A stretch of 46,021 nucleotides of DNA from Phycisphaerae bacterium (lineage in GTDB: Bacteria > Planctomycetota > Phycisphaerae > Phycisphaerales > SM1A02): assembly GCA_002717655.1 (NCBI GenBank), contig PBAY01000020.1:1-46021 (forward strand), written 5' to 3'. Made by a program: the position numbers and the translations under genes. This document shows positions 16,908 to 25,481 of the stretch, in pieces; positions within the stretch are counted from its first letter, which is position 1; each line of letters starts with the position of its first letter. A model generated the notes under the pieces. That model worked only from the letters and a program-made list of their open reading frames with translations, was not told the DNA's origin and searched no databases.

Positions 16908-18602
16908 ATGGCCCACCTGAGCACTACACTGGAAGCCATGGGGATTGGATTACTCCTTCAGGAACGCGGCCTGGTCAGCCGTGATCAGCTCGATGAGGCC
17001 ATCGAGACACAGACCCGAACTGGCGAGCGGCTGGATCGGGTCCTGGTACGTCTTGGCTATGTCCAGAGTGATGATGTCCTCGAAGCGATCGGTCAGCAGT
17101 TCGCGATGCCCATCGTGGATCTCTCCAAACGTGATGTGTCCGAGGAAACACTTCAACTGCTTCCACCTCGTCTGGTCTTCAAGCAGCAGTGCGTGCCGAT
17201 TGAACGTGAAGGTGAAACCCTGCGAGTGGCCACCTGCGACCCCTTTGAACTGACCGCATTCGATGAACTTCGGCTCCTGACCAACATGGACATTGAACTC
17301 GTCCTTGCAGACGAGACTGATCTCCGAAAGTTCATCAGAACTCATTACGGGGTTGCTGGAGATACGCTCGAGGCCTTGTCCGCCGGACAGGATGTTCTGG
17401 CCGAAGGCGATGAAGCTTCTGAAGATGGCCTCGATCAGGCCGAACAGGCCAGTGTCATACGTCTGGTGAATGACCTCCTCATCGAAGCTGTTCGGGAGCG
17501 TGCAACGGATGTGCATATCGAACCCTATGAGGATTCACTTGAGATTCGTTATCGCGTCGATGGCGTGCTCGTACAGGCCGGAGTTCCTGCGACCGTCAAC
17601 CAGTTCCGCAATGCCATCGTCAGTCGTCTCAAGATCATGGCGAATCTGAATGTGGCTGAAAAGCGCGTGCCGCAGGACGGTCGGATCACGCTCAGGCGTG
17701 ATGGACATGAATTCGATCTGCGAATCTCAATCATTCCGATGCTCTTCGGAGAAGGTGTCGTGATTCGAATTCTTTCCAAGACGGCTGCCCTTCTTGAACT
17801 GAATGAACTCGGCATGGAGCAAGCGGTCAAGCAGCACTGGGATCAGTTGATCACCCGACCTCATGGCATTCTCCTGGTCACCGGCCCCACCGGCTCAGGA
17901 AAATCAACAACGCTCTACGCCTCGCTCAATCAGATCGTTTCGGATGAAGTCAAGATCATCACCGTCGAAGATCCCGCCGAGTACAACATCGTCGGCGTGA
18001 ATCAGATTCAGGTTCAACGGGAAGTCGGTCTTGACTTTGCCGCAGGGCTTCGATCGATTCTTCGACATGATCCGGACATTATCATGGTGGGTGAAATTCG
18101 TGATCGTGAGACCGCTGAAATGGCGGTGCAGGCTTCGCTCACAGGACATCTTGTCTTCAGCACCTTGCATACCAATGATGCCGCGGGTGCCCTGCCAAGA
18201 CTTCTGGACATGGGCATCGAGCCATTCCTGGTCTCAAGCACCATAGAAGGAGTGCTCGCCCAGCGACTCGTACGCAGAGTCTGCGAACACTGCGGGATGC
18301 CATGGAGGCCAGATTCGACTGATCTCCCTGATGGCTGGGAGATGCCCACGGAGCCCCTCCGGAAAGGCAGCGGATGCCGTGAGTGCCGAAATACCGGTTT
18401 CCTTGGCCGAGTTGGGATCTATGAACTGCTCAGGATCGATGACCAGCTTCGCGAGATGATCATCCAGCGGGCCAATGGAAGCCGACTGGCAGGAGCGGCT
18501 CGAGAAGCGGGATTGCTCCATACGCTGGTGGCTAGTGGCCGTCTGAAGGCCTCAGAAGGCCTCACAACCCCGTCTGAGGTTGCCAGAGTGACTCGGGACT
18601 GA
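16908..18602 (+). CDS. Type II secretion/type IV pilus assembly ATPase (GspE/PilB family)
   Basis: This 564-residue cytoplasmic hexameric ATPase would power pseudopilus or pilus assembly. The N-terminal ~150 residues form a GspE-N domain (LLLQERGLVSRDQLDEAIETQ). The ATPase core has Walker A GPTGSGKST with K332, an Asp box (TVEDPAEY), Walker B IIMVGEIRDRETAE and a His box (TGHLVFSTLHTNDA). A four-cysteine zinc site (CEHC...CREC) lies near residues 460-500. Numbering is from ATG 16908. ATG 16938 is a serious alternative because GGAAG lies just upstream and homologues usually begin near MGIGLLLQE. The gene stands alone, without secretin or platform genes nearby. It may serve the pseudopilins encoded here and elsewhere. 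Confidence 0.92.
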   Translation: MAHLSTTLEAMGIGLLLQERGLVSRDQLDEAIETQTRTGERLDRVLVRLGYVQSDDVLEAIGQQFAMPIVDLSKRDVSEETLQLLPPRLVFKQQCVPIEREGETLRVATCDPFELTAFDELRLLTNMDIELVLADETDLRKFIRTHYGVAGDTLEALSAGQDVLAEGDEASEDGLDQAEQASVIRLVNDLLIEAVRERATDVHIEPYEDSLEIRYRVDGVLVQAGVPATVNQFRNAIVSRLKIMANLNVAEKRVPQDGRITLRRDGHEFDLRISIIPMLFGEGVVIRILSKTAALLELNELGMEQAVKQHWDQLITRPHGILLVTGPTGSGKSTTLYASLNQIVSDEVKIITVEDPAEYNIVGVNQIQVQREVGLDFAAGLRSILRHDPDIIMVGEIRDRETAEMAVQASLTGHLVFSTLHTNDAAGALPRLLDMGIEPFLVSSTIEGVLAQRLVRRVCEHCGMPWRPDSTDLPDGWEMPTEPLRKGSGCRECRNTGFLGRVGIYELLRIDDQLREMIIQRANGSRLAGAAREAGLLHTLVASGRLKASEGLTTPSEVARVTRD

Positions 18603-18705
18603 GTCCCACAGGGGCGAATCTGAGGACGCCCAGAAGCTCATCAGGTATTGACTCTGAACCCCTCCGACACCCATTCCTGACCATTTCAAGCCCCTCTGCT
18701 CTCAT

Positions 18706-18733
18706 TCGACACCTCCCTACCCTTGACTACACT
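18706..18733 (+). promoter_or_regulatory. Probable sigma-70-type promoter
   Basis: TCGACA (18706-18711, five of six to the -35 consensus) and TACACT (18728-18733, four of six to the -10) are 16 bases apart. They precede the membrane coiled-coil gene that starts at 18814, leaving a leader of about 75 bases. The match is moderate and untested in this phylum. Confidence 0.45.
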
Positions 18734-18813
18734 GCTCCAGCGGGGGAAACTTCCTCGTTCAGTTGGTCCTGAAGGGCCCTGGTATTCCACGACTTCCATA
18801 CGGAGACCTCTCC

Positions 18814-20187
18814 ATGGCTATTCGATCAACGGCGGGAACAGGCGTCGTTGTTGCATTGGTGGTGTTCATCATCGTCAGTGCGGCCCTTCTCACCACGACC
18901 ATCATTTTCTACAGCCAGCGTGGCAAGCTCATTGATGATGCCGCCACGGCAAAGAAGAACCTTGATGATGTTGCCACTTCAATGGAACGTGGCAGTGAAT
19001 CGTACAAGGCCATTGAAAGTGTTCGTGGTCGCGACAGCGTGTATGGCTATCTCAACAACCAATACAAGAGCCTGCAGGACTACGTCGGCTCCCCTGTTGA
19101 AATCGACACGCTGAAGCAGAATTACAGTGACAACCTCGGTGTCGATCCAAACACCAACCTGTATACGCACCTGCAGAACAGTCGCAGGCAGATTCAGGAA
19201 AACGCCGACACCATCAGAACACTCAAGTCGCGCATCAGTCAGCTTCAGGAACGCAACGACAGGCTCGTAGGCGATCTTGCAGTGGCCGAGGATGAACGGA
19301 ATGTCACCCTTGAAGCATCAGTAGACTCGAAACTGGCGGGAATCCGGCAGGCCGACAGCAAGTATGAGCAGGAAGTCGCCAAGGCACTTGATGGACTTCA
19401 GCAGGCCAAGGACCGCAATCGAACTCGATATGTCGGACAGATCCGTGATCTGGAAACCGAAGTTGATCGACTCAGTGACGAGAACGTCCGAGGTCAGAGC
19501 ACCATTGAAGAACTCCGTAGTCTGGTGGATCGCAGCAAGATCAAACCAAAGGATCCTGCAGCCCTCGTTGATGGTGAAATCATCGAAGTCACAGGACGAG
19601 GCGATCAGGTCTACATCAACCGTGGAACCGATGACCAGATTGTTCTGGGAATGATCTTCCAGGTCTATGATGATGCCGCCCAGGTACGCCCTGATGAAGA
19701 TGGTAATTTCCCGGAAGGCAAGGCCACGATTCAAGTCGTCAAGGTCGGAGATACCACCGCTACAGCGAAGGTCACCAGGGCCACTCGCGGTCGACCCGTC
19801 GTCAGCAATGATGTGATCGTCAACCCGTTCTACGATCCCAACTACACCTTCAAGTTCCTCGTTCACGGCAACTTCGATATTGATGCCGATGGACGCGCGA
19901 CCTCCGCAGAGCGTGAGTACATCGAGCGACAGATTCAGTCCTGGGGCGGCACCGTCATTTCAGGCAATGAAATCACTGGTGATCTGGACTTTCTTGTTCT
20001 GGGTGTCGAGCCATCCAATCCACAGAATCCAAGTGCCAATGCCACCCAGCTGGAAATGCAGCAGATTCTTGATCAGCGCATGACTCATCAGCAGTACAAC
20101 GATCTGTTCAACGCTGCCAAGAAGGCCGACATTCCGGTCCTGAATGCAAATCGCCTTTACATCCTCACGGGGAAACGAGGCATTTGA
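18814..20187 (+). CDS. Membrane-anchored coiled-coil protein with BRCT-like C-terminus
   Basis: This 457-residue protein has one membrane helix (residues ~10-33) and a long charged coiled coil (~35-240, rich in Lys, Glu, Gln and Asp with heptad-like spacing). A small beta domain follows (~250-335: EVTGRGDQVYINRG, DDQIVLGMIFQVY), like the FlgT C-terminal/SH3-like folds. The C-terminal ~105 residues (from ~346) look like a BRCT domain: strand YTFKFLVHGNFD, helix with ERQIQSWGGTV, strand TGDLDFLVLG, and a last helix-strand KKADIPVLNANRLYIL. ATG 18814 is chosen for its GGAG site 8 bases upstream. A 17-codon extension to 18763 lacks one. Which side of the membrane the long part faces is not clear. 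No family name is recognised for the whole protein. It is followed 38 bases later by an acyltransferase gene. Confidence 0.75.
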   Translation: MAIRSTAGTGVVVALVVFIIVSAALLTTTIIFYSQRGKLIDDAATAKKNLDDVATSMERGSESYKAIESVRGRDSVYGYLNNQYKSLQDYVGSPVEIDTLKQNYSDNLGVDPNTNLYTHLQNSRRQIQENADTIRTLKSRISQLQERNDRLVGDLAVAEDERNVTLEASVDSKLAGIRQADSKYEQEVAKALDGLQQAKDRNRTRYVGQIRDLETEVDRLSDENVRGQSTIEELRSLVDRSKIKPKDPAALVDGEIIEVTGRGDQVYINRGTDDQIVLGMIFQVYDDAAQVRPDEDGNFPEGKATIQVVKVGDTTATAKVTRATRGRPVVSNDVIVNPFYDPNYTFKFLVHGNFDIDADGRATSAEREYIERQIQSWGGTVISGNEITGDLDFLVLGVEPSNPQNPSANATQLEMQQILDQRMTHQQYNDLFNAAKKADIPVLNANRLYILTGKRGI

Positions 20188-20225
20188 TCTCGGCACTGGG
20201 GACCGACAGATAACGGAGCTGCCAC

Positions 20226-21269
20226 ATGCCCCGCAATCGGTCTGTCCTACGCAACTGGGCTGAATATCTTCCAGCGAGAGCAATCGCTTCGCTGCTTCAG
20301 TGCTTCCCTGTCGAGCAGAATCTGGCAACGGCGGCCTGGGGCGGAAGGATGTACTACCGACTGAGTGCGAAGAGACGACTTCGTGCAATCTGCAACATTC
20401 AGGACGCATTTCCCGACTGGTCAAGAGAATGCTGTGACGATGTTGCTCGCCGATCCGTAGAAAACATGTTTCAGCTTGCCGGCGTGGATGCACTGGCCAT
20501 GCCACGACTGGTCACCCCTGACCGATGGCCTGAATTCGTAGATCTCGGAGATGCTCAGCATCAGGTACGGCGGATGATGGGTGATCGTTCCACACTCTTC
20601 ATCACAGGACACTGTGGTAACTGGGAAATGCTGGGTTACAGCATCTCTGTCGTGGGCTATCCGCTGGCGGCACTTGCAAGACCGCTGGACAACCCGCTCC
20701 TCAATGGCTGGCTACTTGGACTTCGTCAAGCCTACGGGCTTCGCATTCTCACCAAATGGGGTGCGACACCGGAAATGCAGAAGATCATCAAAGCCAATGA
20801 ACCCATCGGCTTCATCGCTGATCAGAATGCTGGAGACAACGGCATCTTCGTCCCCTTCTTCGGCCGACTCGCCTCCACCTACAAATCGATCGGCCTGCTT
20901 GCCATGAAGTATGAACTGCCTCTGGTCGTGACCATGGCGGAAAGAATCAATGGAGGATTCAAATACCGCATCAATGTTCAGGACGCCATCGAACCGGAAG
21001 AGTGGGCGGACCAACCCGACCCCCTCTACTACATCACGGCTCGTTACATCCATGGAATCGAACAGATGGTTCGACGTGCTCCGGAACAATATCTCTGGAT
21101 GCATCGAAGATGGAAAAGTCGACCACGCCATGAACGCCAGGGGCAGGATATGCCCCAGATGCTCGAAGAGCAGATTCGATCGCTTCCTTGGCTTTCAACG
21201 GATGAATGCGAGGCTGTAATCGATCGTTCCAATCAAGAAAGCAAGCTGAATCGAAAGACAGCGGAGTAA
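20226..21269 (+). CDS. LpxL/HtrB-like lysophospholipid (lipid A) acyltransferase
   Basis: This 347-residue protein belongs to the bacterial lipid A biosynthesis acyltransferase family, which adds secondary acyl chains to lipid A at the inner membrane. The catalytic H-x4-D/E motif appears as GHCGNWEMLG near residue 124. Later family blocks include IADQNAGDNGIFVPFFGRLA and YLWMHRRWKSRP. Length is slightly above the usual ~300. A GGAG site lies 8 bases before ATG 20226. The gene implies an outer membrane with acylated glycolipid. Some members of the family act on other lipids, so the substrate is inferred. Confidence 0.88.
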   Translation: MPRNRSVLRNWAEYLPARAIASLLQCFPVEQNLATAAWGGRMYYRLSAKRRLRAICNIQDAFPDWSRECCDDVARRSVENMFQLAGVDALAMPRLVTPDRWPEFVDLGDAQHQVRRMMGDRSTLFITGHCGNWEMLGYSISVVGYPLAALARPLDNPLLNGWLLGLRQAYGLRILTKWGATPEMQKIIKANEPIGFIADQNAGDNGIFVPFFGRLASTYKSIGLLAMKYELPLVVTMAERINGGFKYRINVQDAIEPEEWADQPDPLYYITARYIHGIEQMVRRAPEQYLWMHRRWKSRPRHERQGQDMPQMLEEQIRSLPWLSTDECEAVIDRSNQESKLNRKTAE

Positions 21270-21306
21270 TCAGCGTTCCCGATCATTCCACAGGTAGACT
21301 GCATAC

Positions 21307-21726
21307 ATGGCATCACTGCGACTTGAAGATGTGAAGATCCTGATCGTCGATGATGACGAGGACATTCTGGGCGGGATGGAACTGGCCATCCGCGCAGAAG
21401 GCGCAGACACCATTACCGCTGCTGATGGAAACGAAGCGGTTGCCGCCTGGAGACGACATGCCCCCTCCGTCGTCATACTCGACATGATGCTTCCCAAGAT
21501 GAGCGGCTTTCTGGTTCTTGAGGAACTGATGGCATCCGCTGACTCACCCATCGTGATCATGGTGACCGCCAATGAGGGGAAGCGACACATGGCCTACGCG
21601 GAAAATCTCGGGGTTCACGCCTACCTCACCAAGCCCATCCCACTCCAGCAATTGATTGATACGATCTGCGACCTGTATTCGCAACGCTCGAGCGGTGCCG
21701 ACGGTACGATGACAGACAGCAATTGA
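21307..21726 (+). CDS. Single-domain response regulator
   Basis: This 139-residue protein is a CheY-like receiver. The acidic cluster is VDDDED (residues 14-19), the phospho-acceptor is D59 (VVILDMMLPKMSG), the conserved threonine is in VMVTAN and the lysine is in LTKPI. There is no output domain, and the last ~15 residues are a short polar tail. It would be phosphorylated by a histidine kinase not in the window. Two small unknown genes follow at 16 bases and then by overlap, suggesting one transcription unit. Confidence 0.92.
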   Translation: MASLRLEDVKILIVDDDEDILGGMELAIRAEGADTITAADGNEAVAAWRRHAPSVVILDMMLPKMSGFLVLEELMASADSPIVIMVTANEGKRHMAYAENLGVHAYLTKPIPLQQLIDTICDLYSQRSSGADGTMTDSN

Positions 21727-21742
21727 ACGGCAGGAGTCAACA

Positions 21743-22069
21743 GTGCCTCACCATTACGTCATCCAATCGCCCAACCCCGTGACCTCGCAGGGGATGGCGC
21801 CATTGGGAGATCGCAAGACGATCATCCAGCAGCTCGGACAAATGAATACCTGTCCGGAACGTGAAGGTGAGCCATATCTCTACGGCCCAGGCATCATGCT
21901 TGAAGTGCGGCAGGATGAAGATCCCGTTCGCCAGATCCTTCTGTCCATCGTTGAAGAAGAGATCGCCTGGCTGGTCATCGAGAGAATCGCCACGACCTTC
22001 AACTGGAAGATCATTGATTTCGAAAGTGGTGATGAAATCGATTTCAATCTTCGAGAGGATGAGATGTGA
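21743..22069 (+). CDS. Small protein of unknown function
   Basis: This 108-residue protein starts at GTG 21743, with AGGAG about 7 bases upstream. It has no signal peptide or membrane helix. The sequence includes PYLYGPGIMLEVRQ and a very acidic C-terminal half (ILLSIVEEEIAWLVIERI, DEIDFNLREDEM) that probably forms an alpha/beta fold. I do not recognise a family. It sits between the response regulator and another small gene whose GTG start overlaps its stop (GTGA), so the three are probably co-translated. Confidence 0.7.
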   Translation: MPHHYVIQSPNPVTSQGMAPLGDRKTIIQQLGQMNTCPEREGEPYLYGPGIMLEVRQDEDPVRQILLSIVEEEIAWLVIERIATTFNWKIIDFESGDEIDFNLREDEM

Positions 22070-22434
22070 GTGAAGCAGGAGTCCCGAAACATGGGCATAC
22101 TGCGGATCGTTCCAACCCCCACCGCTTGTCGGCGGCGCTGCTTGCGGCAGTTGATTATCGAGGGGACGTGACGCTGCTCCTGGATGATCAGACCTCCATG
22201 GAGGGCTATCTCTTCAACCTGAACGGCGATACAGAGACCGGCACGTTCGATCTCATGATCAAAGGCCAGGAAGATGCATTGCAGATCATGGCGAGTACGA
22301 TCCAGGCCGTTGATTTCTCCGGCAGGGATACTGCTGAAGGCAAATCATTCGAAACCTGGATACAGAAGTACGTCGCCAAGAAGATGGCCGGTGAAAAGGC
22401 CAGCATTGAATGCGAGTCACTTGACGAAGACTGA
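22066..22434 (+). CDS. Small protein of unknown function
   Basis: This 122-residue protein starts at GTG 22066, overlapping the previous stop, and has GAGAGGAT upstream. The middle portion (YRGDVTLLLDDQTSMEGYLFN, then a strand ending QAVDFSGRDTAEGKSF) reads like a small all-beta domain of Sm/SH3 or PilZ-like size. The C-terminus is a charged helix (WIQKYVAKKMAGEKA). No signal peptide or membrane helix is seen. No family is assigned. The gene neighbour order suggests a role linked to the receiver-domain protein. Confidence 0.7.
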   Translation: MSEAGVPKHGHTADRSNPHRLSAALLAAVDYRGDVTLLLDDQTSMEGYLFNLNGDTETGTFDLMIKGQEDALQIMASTIQAVDFSGRDTAEGKSFETWIQKYVAKKMAGEKASIECESLDED

Positions 22435-22466
22435 ACCAGCGCACCTGACCCATGCAAGCAACTGAA

Positions 22467-23288
22467 TCAAGCGACTGATCTGACCGCATCAACCGGTGCC
22501 GTCATTCGGCCCATCGGGATGAAGAAGGCGCAGGGCCCGTCGTTGAAGATCCCGCCCGAAATGCCGCGTGTGGCCAGACTGCGGAACCAGTAAAGGGCCT
22601 GCTGTGGATTCAAGGCGATCAGGCGATCTCCCTCATGATCTGTAGAAGGATCCATCATTCTCGCGTGAAGCCTTGCACGCACCGGATCCGTGAAGACCAG
22701 TACACAAGGTTGATCACGACAGATGCCAACCATGGGATCTGTTCTTGTCACCGGATCGGAAATGAAATACCAGCATGGAAGGGATGTGACTGCAGACCAA
22801 AGCTTTCTGGCCTGTTGTTCCACCGAACCGATATTCGCCTGAGCCGCCAATGCATCGATATCAGGAAGGGAGTCGGGACGATAGTTCCAAAGTGCGACGA
22901 TCAAATCATCAAGTGACCATGAAATGCCCCATGGACCCGCATTGAAGATGGCCGAAGCTACGCCCCAGTTTCTCAGCCCTGAAATGAATGCTGCAACTTC
23001 ATGCGTCGGAAGCGAAACTACTCGTGCAGATGCTGGAAGCTCTTCCTGCAATTTCAAAATCTGATTTGCGGCTTCAGCTGAAGTGAAGATCTGCACTTGA
23101 TGGCCTGCACCATGGTCACATACCAGAGGAAGAATTCCATCACGTGCACCAAGATCAATCACGAACCAGCGAGTCATGCTGGTAAGTCCACGAATCAATG
23201 CTTCCCGATTCGATGCCGTCGGCAGCTGGCAGGCCACTTCAAACAATCTTGCAAGCGAAGGTTGATTCTCACCTTGTTGGATATGCAT
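22467..23288 (-). CDS. Internally duplicated protein of unknown function (possible SseB-like tandem)
   Basis: This 273-residue protein appears to contain two related halves. Residues ~41-75 (TRWFVID...VQIFTSAEAA) pair with ~173-205 (CWYFISD...VLVFTDPVRA). Residues ~92-122 (LPTHEVAAFISGLRNWGV, then IFNAGP) pair with ~223-255 (LNPQQALYWFRSLATRGI, then IFNDGP). The strand-then-F-T-(S/D) pattern and the closing N-x-GP loop resemble the SseB N-terminal domain. The start at ATG 23288 is supported by GGAGGG about 8 bases upstream. Earlier in-frame codons have none. No signal peptide or membrane helix is present. It lies downstream of the partial Opp-type transporter and converges with the receiver-gene operon. 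Function is unknown. Confidence 0.65.
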   Translation of the reverse strand: MHIQQGENQPSLARLFEVACQLPTASNREALIRGLTSMTRWFVIDLGARDGILPLVCDHGAGHQVQIFTSAEAANQILKLQEELPASARVVSLPTHEVAAFISGLRNWGVASAIFNAGPWGISWSLDDLIVALWNYRPDSLPDIDALAAQANIGSVEQQARKLWSAVTSLPCWYFISDPVTRTDPMVGICRDQPCVLVFTDPVRARLHARMMDPSTDHEGDRLIALNPQQALYWFRSLATRGISGGIFNDGPCAFFIPMGRMTAPVDAVRSVA

Positions 23289-23447
23289 CCGGGGAACCCT
23301 CCAATGCCACCAGACCAGGACCCACTTCCAGGCCGTCGTGCACATGTCCTTCCCCCTGACAATCATGTACGCACGAAATCCGCTCAAAGGTTCGTCGAAG
23401 CTTCACTGAAATGTCAGGTCAGGCTGGAAAAGCAGGCTCAGAGGCCG

Positions 23448-24413
23448 TCAAACCGCAAGAAAGTGGTCTGTATCAACTGAAACCAGTCGAGGCGAGCTCG
23501 GATTTGCTCCGGCCGAAGAAGGCCACCATGGCTTCACGGGACCTTCCTGACTCTGAACAACTTCCCAGGATGCTGGATCATCAAGCACTGCTGCCATCTG
23601 CTTCAAGGGTTCTTCACGTGACACGACTGGCAGACGACAAGCGAGAAGACCACGGGTATAGGGATGTCTTGGATTTCGCATCACCAGATCAGAAGCACCT
23701 GCTTCGCACATCCGCCCACCATGCAACACCACCAGCTGCTGGACTCGATGTGCCACCAGAGAAAGGTCGTGAGTAATCAACAGAATCCCCAGGCCTCTGC
23801 TGCTTCTCAATTGATCAAAGAGATCCATCACCGCTTCCTGTGTGATCGCATCAAGTGCGGTCGTCGGCTCATCTGCCAGCAGCAACCGTGGATTTCGAGC
23901 CAACGCGAGCGCAATGACGATACGTTGACGCATTCCTCCACTGAGTTGGTGTGGAACACTGGACATGCATCGAACTGGTTCTGGAACTCGGACTTCCTCC
24001 AACAACGCCAGAGCCTGTTCACGAGCATCACGACGTGAAACTCCATCCAGAGAAAGTGTCTCCAGCATCAGTTCTCCAACCGTGAACACCGGGTCGAGCG
24101 CTGTCATAGGTTCCTGAAACACCATCGACACGACTCGACCTCTCATCGATCGCCATGCCTTCTGTGTTTGCCTGTCACAATCCTGTCCTGCAATACGGAT
24201 GGAACCGTGAACCATTTCAATTGCTGGTGGAAGAAGACCAATGGAAGCGAGCGCCGTGAGCGTCTTTCCACTACCCGACTCACCTACTACTGCTGTGATT
24301 GAAGCTTCATCAACACGAAGATTCACACCCTCGACAAGATTTCGGCCTCCTGTGTGCTCAGAACCTGCGACACGGAGATCAAGATCAGTGATTTCAAGGA
24401 ACGGTTCTTTCAT
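23448..24413 (-). CDS. Oligopeptide/dipeptide ABC transporter ATPase (OppD/DppD type)
   Basis: This 321-residue ATPase has Walker A GESGSGKTLTA, signature LSGGMRQRIVIALALA, Walker B LLLADEPTTALD and switch histidine LITHDLSLVAHRVQ. The post-core motif NPRHPYTRGLLACRLP is diagnostic of the Opp/Dpp group. The C-terminus lacks the four-cysteine cluster seen in many OppD/OppF proteins. The start overlaps the permease stop by four bases (ATGA). The usual partners OppB, OppF and a binding protein are absent around it. The transported solute cannot be identified. Confidence 0.92.
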   Translation of the reverse strand: MKEPFLEITDLDLRVAGSEHTGGRNLVEGVNLRVDEASITAVVGESGSGKTLTALASIGLLPPAIEMVHGSIRIAGQDCDRQTQKAWRSMRGRVVSMVFQEPMTALDPVFTVGELMLETLSLDGVSRRDAREQALALLEEVRVPEPVRCMSSVPHQLSGGMRQRIVIALALARNPRLLLADEPTTALDAITQEAVMDLFDQLRSSRGLGILLITHDLSLVAHRVQQLVVLHGGRMCEAGASDLVMRNPRHPYTRGLLACRLPVVSREEPLKQMAAVLDDPASWEVVQSQEGPVKPWWPSSAGANPSSPRLVSVDTDHFLAV

Positions 24414-25438
24414 GATGCCATTTCAGCCTGTCTTGGATCAAATCGCACACGAAGCCATTCGCCGAGACAATTCAATGAAAGAAGTGTCAAGGCAATCATC
24501 AGGCAGGGCCAGACCAACAGCCACCAATGGGAATACACACCATTGATCTCTGATAGACCCGCTGCTGCAAGATTTCCCCAGCTCGGCAATGGCTCACGTA
24601 TTCCGATTCCAAGAAAACTGAGGAATGCCTCGCTCAACATGGCCATCGGTACGGTAAGAGTTGCGTAGACCACGATTGGTCCAAGAACATTCGGAAGCAG
24701 ATGCTTCCAGACCTGTCGACGCCAGGGAACCCCCATCGCGCGACAAGCCTCCATGAACGGTCTAGCTCGAAGCGACAGCACCTGACCACGAATGACTCTT
24801 GCCATGGTGAGCCAGCTCACGGCGCCAATGGCCAGCCACAATGTGAGGACATTCACCCACTGCGCAGCACTGGACCCAATAGTCATGCCAAGTCGATCAA
24901 GCAGACCTTCCACGGCAACCACCAGCAACACGACAATCAGGATGTAAGGCAATCCATAGAGCACATCAACGATGCGCATCATGAGACCATCTATCCGTCG
25001 CGGTGCCGAAGCTGCAATCATGCCCCAGAGCCCGCCAAGAAAGACTGCTGTGGCAGCCGCTGCCAGGCCCACGACAAGACTGATTCCTCCGCCGGCAAGG
25101 ACACGCGCCAGCATGTCTCGACCGAGGTGATCACTTCCAAGAATATGATCTGAAGTACCACCGGCCCATGATGGTGGCTGAAGTACCTGAGTTGGGTTGG
25201 TTCTTTCGAATCGACGGCTTGTAGACAACTGCCCATCAATCTCTTGATGACCAAAGGTCCACGGAAGGCTAACCAGGGTTCCAAGGATCACGAGAATCAG
25301 AAAGATGGCGCCAGCAATACCCATCCGCCTGATTGAAGCAGGTGAAGGATCACGGGGACGAGAAGAGGAATCGTTGGCCACGTGTGCAGGATAAGGGCAA
25401 CAGGCAACCCGCACAGATCGATTCAGCAACCACACCAT
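24410..25438 (-). CDS. Oligopeptide/dipeptide ABC transporter permease (OppC/DppC type)
   Basis: This ~342-residue inner-membrane permease has a first membrane helix near residues 40-60, then a periplasmic loop with the family motif HILGSDHLGRDMLARVLAGG, then five more helices. The EAA loop reads MEACRAMGVPWRRQVWKHLL, and the end LRVRFDPR is typical of OppC. ATG 25438 is used. A TTG nine codons upstream and a GTG at 25381 are alternatives, because no clear ribosome binding site distinguishes them. It lies 43 bases after the exported coiled-coil gene and could be read through from the sigma factor operon. Confidence 0.88.
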   Translation of the reverse strand: MVWLLNRSVRVACCPYPAHVANDSSSRPRDPSPASIRRMGIAGAIFLILVILGTLVSLPWTFGHQEIDGQLSTSRRFERTNPTQVLQPPSWAGGTSDHILGSDHLGRDMLARVLAGGGISLVVGLAAAATAVFLGGLWGMIAASAPRRIDGLMMRIVDVLYGLPYILIVVLLVVAVEGLLDRLGMTIGSSAAQWVNVLTLWLAIGAVSWLTMARVIRGQVLSLRARPFMEACRAMGVPWRRQVWKHLLPNVLGPIVVYATLTVPMAMLSEAFLSFLGIGIREPLPSWGNLAAAGLSEINGVYSHWWLLVWPCLMIALTLLSLNCLGEWLRVRFDPRQAEMAS

Positions 25439-25481
25439 GCCTGGTGGCGGCTGCCCCCAAATCAATTGTCACGCCGTGTTA

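Noticed and set aside
18595..18631. GGGAC/GTCCC and GGGCG/CGCCC short hairpins after the GspE-like gene
   Set aside because: Stems of five base pairs, the first including the stop codon, without a T-tract; too weak to call a terminator.
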